Shown here: positions 1-13,290 of the stretch, in pieces
Layout of the letters: every line of letters begins with the position of its first letter
Numbering within the stretch: position 1 is the first letter of the stretch
Source: Aselliscus stoliczkanus
Lineage: Eukaryota; Chordata; Mammalia; Chiroptera; Hipposideridae
Assembly (NCBI GenBank): GCA_033961575.1
Contig: CM066727.1
Coordinates: 2,876,001 to 2,940,000 of the forward strand
DNA length: 64,000 nucleotides
Direction of reading: 5' to 3'
Program-made: the position numbers and the translations under genes
The notes under the pieces: model-generated
Told to the model about the DNA's origin: nothing
What the model saw: only the letters and a program-made list of their open reading frames with translations
Database searches by the model: none

Positions 1-91
1 TTTGCTTTTACCCACCATTGTATCTCCAAACCCCATTAGAGTTCTTGGCAGGTGATAGATGCTCATTAAATACTTGTGGGGAAACACTGAG

Positions 92-579
92 AGAAGGTGG
101 GTGGGAAGGAAGGAAGGAAGGAAGAGAGGGAGGGAGGGAGGAGGGAGGGAAGGAGGGAGGGAGGGAGGGAGGGAGGAGGAGGGAGGGAGGGAGGGAGGAG
201 GGAGGAGGGAGGGAGGGAGGGAAGGAGGGAAGGAGGGAGGGAGGGAGGGAAGGAGGGAGGGAGGGAGGGAGGAGGAGGGAGGGAGGAGGAGGGAGGGAGG
301 GAGGGAGGGAGGGAGGGAGGGAGGGAGGAGGAGGGAGGGAGGGAGGGAGGGAGGGAGGGAGGGAGGGAGGGAGGGAGGGAGGGAGGGAGGGAGGGAGGGA
401 GGGAGGGAGGGAGGGAGGGAGGGAGGGAGGAGGGAGGGAGGAGGGAGTGAGGGAGGGAGGGAGGGAGGGAGGAGGGAGGGAGGAGGGAGGGAGGAGGGAG
501 GGAGGGAGGGAGGGCGGGAGGGAGGGGGAGGGAGGGAGGGAGGGAGGGAGGGAGGGAGGGAAAGCAGGGTGGAAGGAAA
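92..579. repeat. Polypurine (GGGA)n-type low-complexity tract
   Basis: Nearly 490 bases are almost purely A and G on the + strand, built from GGGA, GGAGGGA and GGAA units, with only a few pyrimidines (for example near 448 and 515). Such homopurine mirror-repeat tracts can form triplex (H-DNA) and G-quadruplex structures; that is known for the class and not shown here. The tract lacks stop codons in the forward frames and so makes spurious Arg/Glu/Gly-rich reading frames, which I do not regard as genes. Confidence 0.97.
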
Positions 580-2807
580 TTTAAGACAGTCTCTAAAATG
601 ACATATTAACACTTATCATTTTAATGTCACAAAATAACTATGAGATTAATGAAACCATATATCGATTCACTGGGTATAATGCAAGAGAGGCAATAAAATG
701 AAAGGGACATAACCCCTGCCTTTCATTTTATTGGCAATCAGAGACGATGATAAACAAATTACAAGACTACGTGGTGATTATTATAGTGACAGTACACACA
801 CAAATCAGACACTGTTGTATGAGGGTGGATGGAGTCACAATATCTGTAGGGAATACATGGGTTTAGGAGCTTCGGAGCGAAGTTATTATCACTTATATAG
901 CCAGTCAAGTGCACACGATAGTTAAGTTATGCAGAATTCACAATCAGTGAAGTTTAGAAAGAGTCCTTTCGGTTGAAGGGATCTGATCATATAGCCAGAA
1001 ATTAAAGTGGAAAATGAATTAAATATAGAATTTATCATTAAAGAAATAAGCTATCTATATGTTTCTCTTGAAAATGGATAATGGGACAAGGTTCCAACAT
1101 CAGGCATGTGACATACACAGAGGTGTTTTTGAGGCAGCCCTCCATGAACAACATGTGTGGATCCAAAACACTTTCAAGAGCAAGGTTGTCTGTCCCACTC
1201 TTTATAGATTTTACCAGTTACTTTTCCTCTGTGTGACAGGGTCTGGTGTGCTCACTGGTGTGTCCCCAGTCATAGCCCAGTATGTCAAGCCCTGTCCTTA
1301 ACACTAAATGACCAGTGATGTTTGATGAAGGAATTAATGGTCTCTACCAGACGACACCTACGAAACCAGCGATGGTGTCACAGGAGCCGCTCTAACCCTC
1401 ACCCGGGAACTGTGACAACAGGAATTGGCCAAGACCAGCGCTGTCCCAGTTACTGCCCAGATGGCCTCACTTTCATGGTGTCTTGAAGGGGAGTCTCAGG
1501 TTACATGGCATTGCTGCTCCCCTGCACCCCTCTGCTGAATGGCTTGACCCAGAGGTGACAGTGCAAAGGTGAGGGAGGGTCTGTTTATGGCCCCTGTCCT
1601 GGAAGGGACACCTCAGTGGCAATGCACACACTTTCCGGGGTGAGACTTTTTCACGTTACAAGCAACCTTCTTGGTGATCAATGCTTTAAATCGATCTTGA
1701 GCTCCTGGCCGCTTTTGATAAATATTAAACCTTCCCTTCGTGTTGTTGAAGTTGACAATATAAAACACCGTGTGCTTGGTAACAAACTGAAGTATGTCAG
1801 CTCTTTATCTGTACGTGACGGCTTCTCCCCTCCCCCACTCCCATGTCACTATTGTAGGAGTTGAGGCGTCTGGGCTGTACCTCTGCCAGCCGGCCCCAAA
1901 CTTCAATCTCGGGGCCCGGAAGCATTTGTCATGCTGTGGACACTGCTGTAAGCCCTGGGACTCCTCTGCCTTCGTCAGTGATACTCTTTCTATAGGAGAT
2001 AAGATCTTATTAAGGAGTTAAAAGGATCGAGTGACGTAAATGTCTAAAAAAGCCCAGACGCTCAATAAATGTTTGCGAGGTCTGAAACATATTGGTTTCG
2101 GTAACTTCTTAATTTCTTTAAATGAAGCTTTATGCATAAGTAATATGTGCATAAATTATACAAAATGCATATGAAGTTGAAATGCTCATTTACTGATTTC
2201 AAATTAGATGGCCAGCTCCCAAATTAATCACCAGCTATTCTATCTACAAAAATGTAGATTTAAAATCACATTTCTCAAATATTAGATATAACAGTTCATA
2301 AGTTATTTGAAGATTCTTCAGGAATTCTAATATTAACAACATATGCACATGATGTGAATAAAATGATATGCCATTAAAATGACAAATATCATTTTTAAAG
2401 CATTTAAAATATTCATAGTATTTGGTGAAGGGCAACTATGTCTCCGTGGTACATTCTGAATCAGCACCGTGCTTGCGGTAATTCAGATCGATTTGCGCCT
2501 TGCAACAACGTACACTGCCTTTCTGGCCACTGAGCCCCATCTGAAAAGCGCATGTCATGTTGTCAGAGCGATTTTACAAGGAGACTTCTACCTCTCGGAA
2601 TGAGTCCAGAAAGCAATATGAATCTGAAAGTGTTGGGTCACTTCATCTGACCTCAAACTTCTCCTTATTCGTGTTGCTTCCCAGTATGAATGCATTTTCC
2701 TGTGAGTTCCCTGCACCCTTTGAAACTCCGTGCCGTGGGAAGCCGTGTCCTCATCATCATACGTTCACACTGGACGGCCCTGGACGGGTGCGCTCACTCA
2801 GGGAGCG
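580..2807. other. Unique noncoding sequence, no gene seen
   Basis: This is mixed AT-rich and moderately GC-rich sequence. Open frames are under 100 codons, overlap on both strands and show no family I recognise. A short stretch at about 2049-2085 resembles the tail of an L2/MIR element (a 'CTCAATAAATGTTTG'-like end) but is too short to call. Confidence 0.6.
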
Positions 2808-2963
2808 GTGGGCAGGGGGTGAGGGGCAGCCGGTGGGCAGGGGGTGAGGGGCAGCCGGTGGGCAGGGGGTGAGGGGCAGCCGGTGGGGAGGGGGTGAGGG
2901 GCAGCCGGTGGGGAGGGGGCGAGGGGCAGCCGGTGGGCAGGGGGTGAGGGGCAGCCGGTGGGG
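2808..2963. repeat. 25-bp GC-rich minisatellite, about 6 copies
   Basis: A 25-base unit containing GGCAGCCGG recurs with exact 25-base spacing (the GCAGCCGGTG core is at 2826, 2851 and 2876, and onward). Units vary mainly at GTGGGCAG versus GTGGGGAG. The + strand has G-runs of four to five bases per unit, so G-quadruplex formation is plausible. Because 25 is not a multiple of three, translation shifts frame at each unit, which argues against coding. Confidence 0.97.
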
Positions 2964-4149
2964 AACCAGCTGACACCGGCTGAGGGGTTTTTAGAGATTA
3001 GCTTTCAATGTGAATACAAGAACACGCACACAGATACACACACACACATTTTTAAAATCCAGAAACATTAACGTGCACTGTGAGTATGTCATCAGAATTA
3101 ATGAAAGTCTCCCCTGAATAAAGAGAATGAAAACACGAACATTTTGGACACAGGCATGGGCTGCCAATAAGACTTCTTCAAAAGGGATTCCATCCTTGAC
3201 CACTGACTTGTGTTTTAGGAAAGCAGTGAGAGAACATGATACTAAGACCCTAGACATCAACATGAAAAATAAATCTGTTCCGTTTGGCTTTCCATTTCTA
3301 CTTCTTTCCTTACGTTTGATAAGAGGTGCTACAACGTTCAACTTCCCAAGAGCTGAGGCAGCCAAAGTGACTTGCTGGTTTCAGGGGGCATCACTGCTGC
3401 CTCCCCTGCACTTACTTCCCTCTTTTCTGTTTCTTAACAAACTCCCGCTCTGCCAGTTAGTGGATTTGGGTGAAATGGTCCTGCCCTCATGCCAAGGACA
3501 GACCTAGGTGAGCTGATCCAGTTAGCAATGGGCACATGTCAATGGCCCTGTGAGGCCACATTCCCCTGACTGTGGTGACAGGACGTCCATGCACCTGGGC
3601 ATGCACCCTCAGCTGGTCCTACCATGGGGAGTCCATGACCAACGTCCAGCGGCTGGAGAGAAGCGTTCTCCCCGTCGGCTGTGAGGGTAGACACGCCTGG
3701 TGCTCAGAGCTGCCAGCAGCCCTCTCTCCACTCTGGGCAAAGCTTGATGATGAGGAGACACTGTTAGCTGACAAACAAGGCAGAGTTGAGTGAATCACTG
3801 AGGCACAGAGCCGCAGCCCTGGAGAAACCATGCACCCTGGGCTCAAGCTATGCCTGAATCCCAGCTGTTACCTAAGCCTACCTCTGAGTATCGGCTGTGC
3901 TGTTCACGCCAATTTTACGCGGCCCGTCTGATCCTCTCTTTGGAAAACGTTACGAGTGACACAGTAGCGTAAGACTGTCATGTGACCTCCCTGGGCCATT
4001 AGCTGCCTGCAGATCAATGCTGCTTGATTACTTTCCTCTTTTTCCCCAAGTAACTAAACTTTACAGTAGAATAAAACAGAGAAGGATAACATTGTGAAAA
4101 CATCAACACCCTTGGGAAGAGTGGTATTTACCACTGATTATGTAGGTGG
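2964..4149. other. Unique noncoding sequence, no gene seen
   Basis: Overlapping open frames of about 125 codons lie on both strands around 2991-3507. Neither resembles a family I recognise, and neither has convincing splice signals or continuing exons. I read them as chance frames. Confidence 0.55.
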
Positions 4150-4235
4150 CTCTGTGGTGGTCACAGGGCCTCTGGAAGCTTGGCTTCCTCCTCTGTAAGT
4201 TGGAGACAATAAACTCTGCAGCTCAAACCAACATA
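4150..4235 (+). mobile_element. MIR SINE fragment
   Basis: The order of motifs fits the middle of MIR: a gtggtCAcagGGCCTCTgg stretch followed by CTTCCTCCTCTGTAAGTTGG and a GACAATAA run, matching the MIR 'cctcatctgtaaaatggggataataa' core. It is short and diverged. Confidence 0.5.
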
Positions 4236-6374
4236 AACAGGTAGCACAGTCCCAGCCACACGCTGTGTCACTCTTAATGGTGACTCTGTCTCTTCTCTCC
4301 CTTGTGGTTCAGCACAACACATTTTCAAGGGACTTGGACTGGTTACATTATTTCCTTTGATATGCACATCTTCTGATTAGTCAGAATATTATAATTACAT
4401 TGTTTATATTTTTATGACCTCAAACATTTGGTATTTTCAAATCATAATTAATTTCTTACAATTATTTTAATACTTATTATTTGGAAAACACCTATGGTAA
4501 TTTCTATGGTTATTTTAAAAGCAAATAAATAATACCCGAACATACTATCCTATCTATAAAGTCCCATATAAATGTACAGACTTTTAGAAAGTAATTTTAA
4601 TTTTGGACTTTAGGATACTACAGATCACCCTAGTCTGCACTTTTTATTCTAGCAAAAAGATATACAAGTTTGGTAATATTGTTTCAATTCTTGCTGTCGT
4701 CTAAAAAAAAAAAATGTTTAAATGCTTCAAATAAGTGCATGTAAATAAATTATGTATATAATAATGATTTCTCACTATGCCAAATATATCAAAATATTCT
4801 ATTCAAAGTCTAATAAATATTAACTGCAAATTTCATTCATAATTTTCATAACTTTGGGAAGTTTCCAGAACAACCTCTTCCCATTTCCCCTAGAAAATTT
4901 AAGAATTGCTTAATATATGCAGATTTTCACATGTATTATATACACACCCAAGCTCCCTCACCTCTTCTCAAATATAAAAGATCAATGTGGTCCAATTCAT
5001 CTGTGTGGGGCAGAAGTTAGAAATAAAATTTTAAGTCAATCTGTACTGTTATCACTGTTTCATAAACAAAACCAATGATTCAGAATTCTCATTTCTGATC
5101 CATTAATATGTTTCTGCAACTTTTGTTTATTCTAAGGGTGCTAGACTCATGAAACAAGTTAGTATTACTACAAAGAGTCTAATTATCTTGATTTCCGCTT
5201 CAGGAAATTCTTCGAGTGAACGGTGCATTAAAAGTCATGAAGGTAAACCCAATATCCTTGCACTGTCTGCAAAAGAAAGATCTCAAGCGGATGGAAGGCT
5301 CATCCATGTCCTCCTAGACGGACAGGGCATTGGGGCGTCCCTTCCAAGCCAACGCCCTCCTCTGCTCTAGCTGAGTCCAGCCCCGACGCTGGTGTGTTTA
5401 AAATGGGGGGAAGGACACACCTGGTTCCGCAGCCAGGGCTGTCAGACTCCGCCCCTGGGGGGGCAGAGTCAAACCTGAGAGAGGCTAGCCCACTTGTACA
5501 GGAGGTTGAATCAGGAAAGCGAATTCATCAGCTCAGGACATGTCATCCATCGAACCATCCACAGAGCAGTGAGGAGGCCTTTCTTCAGAGAGTCAAGATA
5601 ATGGCCATGAATCTCACAGAAACACCTAGGCTACTGCAAGCTGGGACCCACGAACCAGGCCTGGGGGCCCACCGGGGCCCTGGGGCATTGAGAGGACAAT
5701 TCGCTCAGATGTGTTTCTGGTATTCAAGCCCTCTGAACACTGAGCTTACTGAAACATTCACAAAATGACAGCAAAAACAAGGACGAAGAGAGATTTACTT
5801 CCTGGGCCACGAATCCATGCGTTTTGGATCATTAATCTCATTCAAGAGCTGTGAAGAAATAATTAGCCCTCTGAGCAGAATATCATGCACAAAGGGGTGC
5901 TTAATGAAAGGATTATTTATTAGTGAAATTTGAGGAAGTGCTCAATATGACTGATTAGCTATTGAACATCAGCTGAATCACTAAACATCAACATGATGGC
6001 ATTTGACCACGTTCAAAGTAATTTTCCAAAACCATTTATCCTCTGGGAATTTCGTACAAATGGACAAGCAGAATATAAAATGGCAACTTTGTCCATATAT
6101 ATACAGACACAGGAAAACAAAGGAATACAATAACCTTATTACTTAAATACCAGTAAGTTATTTCTGAGTAAGAACATTGCAGATACAGTTTGTATTCTTG
6201 TTAATATTTTGAAAATATTTCTGTAAGAAGTATGCATTGGTTTTTAATAATAGAAAATAGGATAGATGACTTGGTAAAAGTGGGTTTTCTGTTTATCTCA
6301 CAATATGTAACCTACCTTCTTTCTGCTATCTATTAGTTTCCAAAGCTTAAGTTGATTATATAGAGATCGATATG
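4236..6374. other. AT-rich noncoding stretch with a candidate conserved block
   Basis: From 4380 to 5100 the sequence is very AT-rich and shows no gene. Between about 5795 and 6045 the sequence is more even in composition and rich in ATTA/TAAT and TGATTAG-type homeodomain-like words, the texture typical of conserved noncoding elements. That reading is an impression only. The short ORFs at 5149-5768 resemble no known protein. Confidence 0.4.
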
Positions 6375-6375
6375 G

Positions 6376-6426
<51 letters not shown>
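6375..6426. repeat. (GATA)n microsatellite
   Basis: About 12 uninterrupted GATA units are directly readable. This type is normally polymorphic in length. Confidence 0.98.
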
Positions 6427-7331
6427 GGCATAACATTTTTTAAATCATGACTCATCAATTGCTAATTTCTTAGTTCAGAGGTCATGTATGTGCCCCACAG
6501 ATTAGATTCATTTGCAACAGCTTTTCAGAGATGGAGCTACCTTTATACAGAACGGCATCTTCAGACCCAGGCTTTGCCGTGGACATACTTGGTACTTTGT
6601 CCTCGTCAAAAAACTTGGAACACTTTTGTGTCAATTAAAACTAATATGAGCAGGAAAAAATAATAATATGACCAGAATCTAAGGATTATTAAGGCAAGTA
6701 AGTGAAAAGATATATACATTAGTTTTCTGACTCCTTAAGGAGAAGAATGACAAATGTAAAAATATCTTGAACTGTAAATAAACATAAATTGTCAGTAAGT
6801 TGATTTAGCATTTTTAATGCTTGAAAACAGTAAGTTGAAAAAAATAAATTGCTCATCCATGTTAAATAATATAAAAGGCATTTGCTATATTCTTACATAG
6901 ACATAAAATTGCTTTCTTCTTACATTAATCACTAAACAAAACTATAAAATTAAGTAGTAATAATGCCTTTTAAGTTTTACCAATTGCTTCCAATTGTAAA
7001 AACAAAAGCATATTTTCCCCTTAATGGAGAAAAATGTGACACTAGCACAGAAAGAATAGGGAACTCAGAAATCAAGTAGAAAAACAGTGGCTTCAAACAT
7101 GAGTCCCCAAATGTGGTAAATAACTATACCACATTTATTGCCTTCTAATATCAGCAAACAAATCTATTAAAGGGAAAGGCAGAAATTTATAATATATTCT
7201 GTAAACAAACTTAGTGGATGAGAAAGGGTACAAAGAAACTCAAATCAGAATAAAAGCAGTTAAGAAAGCAATAGTTAGGATAAAAATACACATATACATA
7301 CCATGAAAACAATATAACAACATGAACATTT

Positions 7332-7338
<7 letters not shown>
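6427..7338. other. AT-rich noncoding sequence
   Basis: Nothing recognisable was found on either strand: no long open frame, no clear repeat family and no RNA gene. Confidence 0.55.

Positions 7339-7362
<24 letters not shown>
7339..7362. repeat. (CA)n microsatellite
   Basis: A short uninterrupted AC dinucleotide run of about 12 units, flanked by TATATAC and ATATATTC. Confidence 0.95.
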
Positions 7363-7363
<1 letters not shown>

Positions 7364-8998
7364 TATATTCAATCTGATTAACATTTTAATTTGAGATGAT
7401 AAAAACAATTGCATTTGAAAATTTAGTTAAAAGAAGTGGAATATCAACAGACTATAAAACACAATTTTTAAATGTCATGTTTCAAATCTGTTGATGAGAA
7501 TAAAACATTTATAAGTTTAGTAAAGAGGCTGATTTCTCTTTGGTCAGCGGACACAGATTTTCAAATTGGAAAACTTTGGAGGGTATTCAAAAGTATAGTC
7601 TTCAAAAGTGTTGTACTTGTTATAAACAAGAATTAAGACTGCAAAGACTGTTCATTTCAAAACCTTATTTTTTCCATCTAATTCTACCATGTTATTTTCT
7701 AAAGGGAGCTAATTAGCAGTTTTATCCTGCCTGGAATGCTCAAGTTGTCTCATTCACCTTTTCATTGCATACTTGATGTCAGAACAATCTACAGAGACAC
7801 CAAGTTCTGTCTCCCCTGGGCTCCAGAGGAGAACCGTCAAGGTCATGCTTCCTAGTTCCATCTTCGTAGAGCTGGGAAAGCCTTTCTGACTGAGTGTCTT
7901 GGCTTTTCCTCTTGGCAGGGATAGACAGTGCTCGGACCCTTTTACTTTTTGGCTGGGAGGGAGGGGTGCTGTTTAAAACTAACACACCTGTTACACAAGC
8001 GCATCCTTTCCAGTTCTGGAAGGCTAGAACCACAGAAGCCTTAATGTGGGTTAAACGCGGGTGAGTGGTGAGGAGTGGGGAAGAATGAAGGAGGCTTGAG
8101 GACACGGAGGCCCAAGGCCAGACGAGAGGCTGTGTCTTCTGATACTGGGATGATGGAGAAACACTTGGAAGTGGGGGAGACCAGTGTCCAGTCCCAGACA
8201 GTCCTGAGGAGATGGCAGTCCCCCCATGAAATGGGCACATGGCCGACTGCCAGTGGATTCTATGTGCTCGGCAACATGTGTCTTAGGCTGAGCTTCAGGT
8301 AAGCCAGCTCCTGTGAAGGCCAACCCTTTGCTCTGTAAGAGCTGCTGTCACACCAGATGATGGAGGATGAGCAGGAAAGAGCACCACGACAGCCAAAGAG
8401 AAGGACGCCATGGGCAGGACATCCAGAAGCAAGCCAGGCCTGCGGCAGACCGTGGCCCAGCCTTGGGTCTATAACCCGCGCCCTGCACAGGGAAAGGGGC
8501 CTTATTGCACACTCGTTACCTATCAGTCAGGTGGATGGTGGGGCGGGGGAAGCCAGACTTAGCTGGACCCAAGTAAATTAAGTAGTGTACTATCTCCTGC
8601 AAAAGTCATCGAGAAAAATCCCTGTTCAACCCGATAGGAAATAAAGAAGTTAACACCAAGTTGATGATTTACATCAATACTAACTCTAGCCAGTTGTGGA
8701 GGATACACTAGGCAGCATAACTTCCGGCACTGTCTCTGGGGTCAGCTGGAATAAAACTTGCAGAAATTTTATACCAGTTGTATAAGAACTGAACAAGGGA
8801 GGTACTTAATCTACAGCTACTTTTCTCAGTGGATGATAACAAAGCACCTCAAAGCTGCATCAATGTGGGCTTAACATAGGTGCCCACTCCTTTTCATCTT
8901 TCAAGGCTGCTAATGGTGAGTCACCCTCCGTCTCCACATTGGCTCTTCAATTCTGGCTCTCTCGTCTCCCTTTCCCTTCTCCACTAATGCCTTTAGTG
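7363..8998. other. Noncoding sequence with chance ORFs
   Basis: The segment around 7780-8580 is richer in GC and has open frames on both strands (up to 153 codons on the minus strand at 7779-8240). No domain, signal peptide or repeated motif is visible, and frames on opposite strands overlap fully, so I do not call a gene. Confidence 0.5.
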
Positions 8999-9048
8999 CA
9001 CACTCACACACACGTGTGCACACACATACACACACATGCACACATTCA
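8999..9048. repeat. Imperfect (CA)n tract
   Basis: A CA-rich tract interrupted by CGTGTG and ATGCA words. Confidence 0.9.
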
Positions 9049-12000
9049 TTTCTCCAAGGCCTTGGATAAGTGTAGGTCTTACATGAAATGGGATGACTGA
9101 TATTTCATGTCCTGATAATTTAATTCTGCCCATCCAGAGCTTCCGTCACTTCTGCTTGGTATCATCTGGTGTACATTTCAATATACTGGCCCCTTTACTA
9201 GAAGCTATTTAATCAATTGTTAAGTATCTTGAGTTTCCGTTCATTCTCTTACCCAGTCCAATGGCCTTCTAAAATTCACATAGAAACTGGGCGGAGGGAG
9301 GGTATTCTCTGGAAGGTGCTGGACGCTACAAGTTGGCTCTGAGTTTATCAGAAGAGTCTTTGTTCTTTGGATCTTAAATACCAGTTCTTATATCTGAATC
9401 CTGAACCTCAAGTGCAAACTTCTAGATGCATGTTGATCTATCTCAATGAGAATGAATAAGCATGGACTTGGGCTGAGGGTTATTTGACAAAAACTTAAAA
9501 GCTATGTTGAGCCTAGTGACCTGCCCCTGACAATGGCATCCCAAGAAGTGGCAACCCAAGAAGTGGCAATCACCAGCTGCAGTAAGCAGGCATACTGTGA
9601 TAATAAGCATGATAGATTGAATTTCATTAAAAAGGCAAGAAAAATCCCCCAAATGGTTCTTAATTAAAGGGTCTCCAGCTAAGCAGCAGTCAAAATGTGA
9701 ACTTCCCCTACATTCTATTCAACTGAATGTCATGTTGACTTCAAAGCCTACGGGGGTCCTTTAATAACAAGGCTTCCTATGTACATAGCTCTTTTCATGT
9801 GATATCAGCACAATGTTTTACAAACACCATCCTCTCACCTCATACTGCGTGTCAGTCACAGAGCTGGGGTGGAGCCCATGACTCTGGAGGTCCCTGTCAT
9901 TTGGTTCTATTCAGCATCACAAGTGGGCTAGTGTCACATGTCTTAGACAGAAAGATAAAGTTTGATGTGAATTCTTTGATACACAGTGTTTTCTTTGATA
10001 TACAGTGTTTTTAGCAGCACAAAAAAACAATGTGTTGCTCATTGAAGCATTCAGCTTCCAATTTTTCCAGAAACAGCCATTTTCTAATTCTGATATCAAC
10101 AATTTCCAGGAGTAAATTATCTCATCACATGACTGCAGTATTCTGGTGTCTCCAGAAAAACTCCTTTTCAGGTAGCAAATGAATACACTGAGGGGGTATC
10201 AATAAATTTGCTCTAAACCCAGTGGATAATTTATTAACCTCATGGTTCCCAGATTCAGCAAACACGGTGGGTTCTAAGTCAACACTTACCAGTATGTGTG
10301 TTCATATGCCGAACTGTTGGGGGATTTTGTACGTATTCTACTGATGATAACAGCATCAATAAATATAGGATTTACCAGTTTCTCAACTCTGGATATACAG
10401 ACAAGTAAATGTGGGCATGGCTACTTTAAGATTTGATCCCAATAATATTTTCCTGGATGATTTTTTTTTTTTTTAACATTGAAGAGCCATACTATCAATC
10501 TTAACTTGTTCACATATTTCATTAAAAAGTAGAAAACATGATTTACTACATATATGTTATAATAGAAAAATTGTGGTAAAAAAGGCTTTCCTTTCAGAGA
10601 TAGTTCCTAGACATATTTTCTTGGACAATTTTTAAAGTGCCATATGCATTATTAAGACTATTCATGGTACAATATATTTTTTGAAAAGTTGAAGAGTACA
10701 TCCATTAAGATCCTTTGTAGTTCCGAAAATAGAAAAGGCATAAGCGATAACATGTTCGAGGCAACAAAGCAATCTTTTTTTGACAAATGCCTTTGCTTTG
10801 CTTCCTGGCTACGTGACGCTGTGCACAGTGCATCCTGGGCTATAGTTACTTCTTCACGTCACATGTCTCCTATGAACCTGTCAATGGTTTCAAGCTGACT
10901 TCATGTGGAATTCATGTATGGAATCCCATAGCTCCTTTTATGGTGCCTGAATTACTAACGTCATCGTATGTTTGTATGAACGATTAAAACCATTAAGTAA
11001 TAAATAGGAAAACCTCCATTCAAGGACTAGCTACAAATGTCACCACCTCCCTCCCTTCAGGAAGTGGGTTTTATTACCACATTAAGCATAGTGCAAGCAA
11101 ATTAAAAATAAATAAACAAAAGTAACAGGTTTAGAGGAGAGAAAGCACTTGAAGCACAGCTAAGAGTCCATGGAGAGAACTATAAAGCCTCTGTGGTTTG
11201 CTGTTCCATGTCAGAGAATTTCATTACAGAGTGAAACACCTATTACATACTTTATCAACATATTACACTTTTTCCTTAAATTTGCAACATTTTAGGGTTG
11301 TCAAAACTTATAGTCCAACAAGAAAAATCATAAATACAGTGACACCAAGATCCCCTTTGCTTCATTCCTGAAGAAGGTTATTCAGCAATTCAGTGACGTA
11401 AGTAAAAAGCAATGTAAAAACTAAAGTTTTCTCTACTACTGAACAAATTAAAATGAGGAGTGTTAGGGCACATTCCGATTTCTAAGTGAGCAAAGACACA
11501 AAAAGCTTACAGAATTTGAGGAAATACCGGAATCTTTATTTGTATAATTTGTATTGGATAATAAATTAGGATTTTACTGTGACATTCCTTAGAAAATTTT
11601 ACCTATGTCATGATTGTGAATTCTAGAATGGTAAACACCAAACCAAGGGACTTTCTATTAGCAGACGTACACTTGCCCCTCAGACACGTAAATATAATTA
11701 ACACAGAACGGGTCCCAGTGCTTGACTTAAGAAATTGAATAATTATATGGCAGCCTTTTTATAGGGATTTGGAATATTGAAATTATTGTTATATGATGCT
11801 GCGAAAGCATGCGCCTTTAAAATTGCCCCTGAATATTTTTAAATTGTTTATTCCATCGTTGTGATAGAATCAAACGGCAAATGGCATCCTCACTGGGAAC
11901 GAAGGGTGCTCAGGAATCAGAGAATGTTACCAAAAGAAATTGCAAATCAGCGACATGCTCGCGGTGATGTACTGCTAAGCAGAAAATTAAACCGGAGAGG

Positions 12001-12984
12001 CCGCCTGTCAGCAGAATGAATAGCTGGTTGGTCTGGATTTCAGTGGAAAGCCTGCCTTTAATTTTCTTCCCTGATAACCTTTACCACAGGCTGTTATTTA
12101 AAAGTCACTCGGCCGAGTCACCTAGATAGACACCTATTTCCCAAGAAACCACCTTCTGGCAACATATTTAGTAATTATATCCATCTTGATAACATGCTCC
12201 TGGACCATTTTACCATCGATGGGGCTTTCAGCCTTGGCGGTGATGGGGTTTCCCCTCGCCGACCTCATGCTCTGTGATGGGCTTCTGGAGAGAAAACACC
12301 ACTTTTTGTTACCTTCCTCCAGGAACTGAGGCAAAAATCCTCACTGTTCTGCCGCCCATCTCACCTGTCAAGTCGGCCTTCACGGGTGGAAGCGAGGTCC
12401 CTCGCCCCTTTCTGTTTTGCTTATTTTTGGCCTGATTGCACTCACGTCCAGGCGCACTCTATATCGGGGATGTGCGGCCATGGAGCTCAGGGTGGGAATT
12501 TGGGGATGTTTGACCCTGAAATCATGGTCCACATCTAACCATGACAGGTAAAGTCGGCGAAGTCTACAATCAGCCAGTGTTTCCACGTTTCTCGAACACT
12601 TTTCTTCCTACACTTCGCCAGCACACATCAACTCAGGTTGGGGACCTTCCCTCCTCAGTCGCGGCAATCAGTTTATGGCAAATAAGGGGCAGCCGTCATC
12701 TGATGCTACCGGCGTTGATCCACCCACAGTGGCTTCTGCTCCCCTGGGTGCAGCCAAACCAGCCTGGGAACTGGACACCTGCCTGCACCCCTACCTGCAC
12801 AGCTGCCTGCCCCCCAACTCAGCCGTCTCCACCTGCTTGGTACCTCCTTTCTCTCCCTGGAAACCAGGAGCCTGTGGCCTCTACCTTCAGAGGGAATCAA
12901 GCTGACTCACCTCCACCGAGTCGCCGGAAACGGCTCCGGAAAAGTCAAGTTTTAATAATATACACATGTCAGTGAGGCATAAAT
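9049..12984. other. Mostly AT-rich noncoding sequence with candidate conserved blocks
   Basis: No gene seen. There is a CRE-like GTGACGTAA word at about 11393. At 11780-12115 an evenly composed stretch contains CTGTCAG, GATAACC and TTACCACAG words and a few intact CpGs; this looks like a candidate conserved noncoding element, but no comparison could be made. The 12350-12940 interval is more GC-rich, with short two-strand ORFs of no recognised family. A T16-class homopolymer lies near 10460. Confidence 0.45.
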
Positions 12985-13290
12985 CTGTACTGAACTTGGA
13001 GAAATCTGCCACCAATTAAAATACTAAAGTGAAGAGAGGATGTGATGAATCCCTGAATTATTATTCAACGAGCTTCCCATCGTAGGAAAGATTTGGTATG
13101 AAGCCCTCCCATCGCAAGAAGAGCTCAGTACCCAACAACAACAAATTCAGAATCACAAACGCGGGTTTTCAAGCGACATTCTTAATAACCACTAATAAAG
13201 CCCTATTTCTCATGCTAATCCCTAAGACTTATTGAACGCAGCATTTCTTGTCTATTTTGAGGAATGCAAGAAAGGGTGTGGTTTTGAAAA
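12985..13290 (+). repeat. Unclassified paired element, copy A (blocks X and Y)
   Basis: Block X (about 12993-13088) matches the reverse complement of 22545-22640 at roughly 80 percent by eye, with shared words such as GATGAATCCCTGA and GAGGAT.TGATGAATCC. Block Y (about 13148-13290) matches 22388-22530 in the same orientation, sharing TTAATAACCACTAATA and TTTCTT.TCTATT. I do not recognise the family. It could be an ancient DNA-transposon fossil or a duplicated conserved noncoding element. Confidence 0.7.

Noticed and set aside
18..601. Three overlapping Arg/Glu/Gly-rich frames
   Set aside because: Translation of the GGGA tract; all forward frames are open for the same trivial reason.
7779..8240. 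153-codon minus-strand frame
   Set aside because: Fully overlapped by frames on the other strand; low-complexity Ser/Pro wording without motifs.
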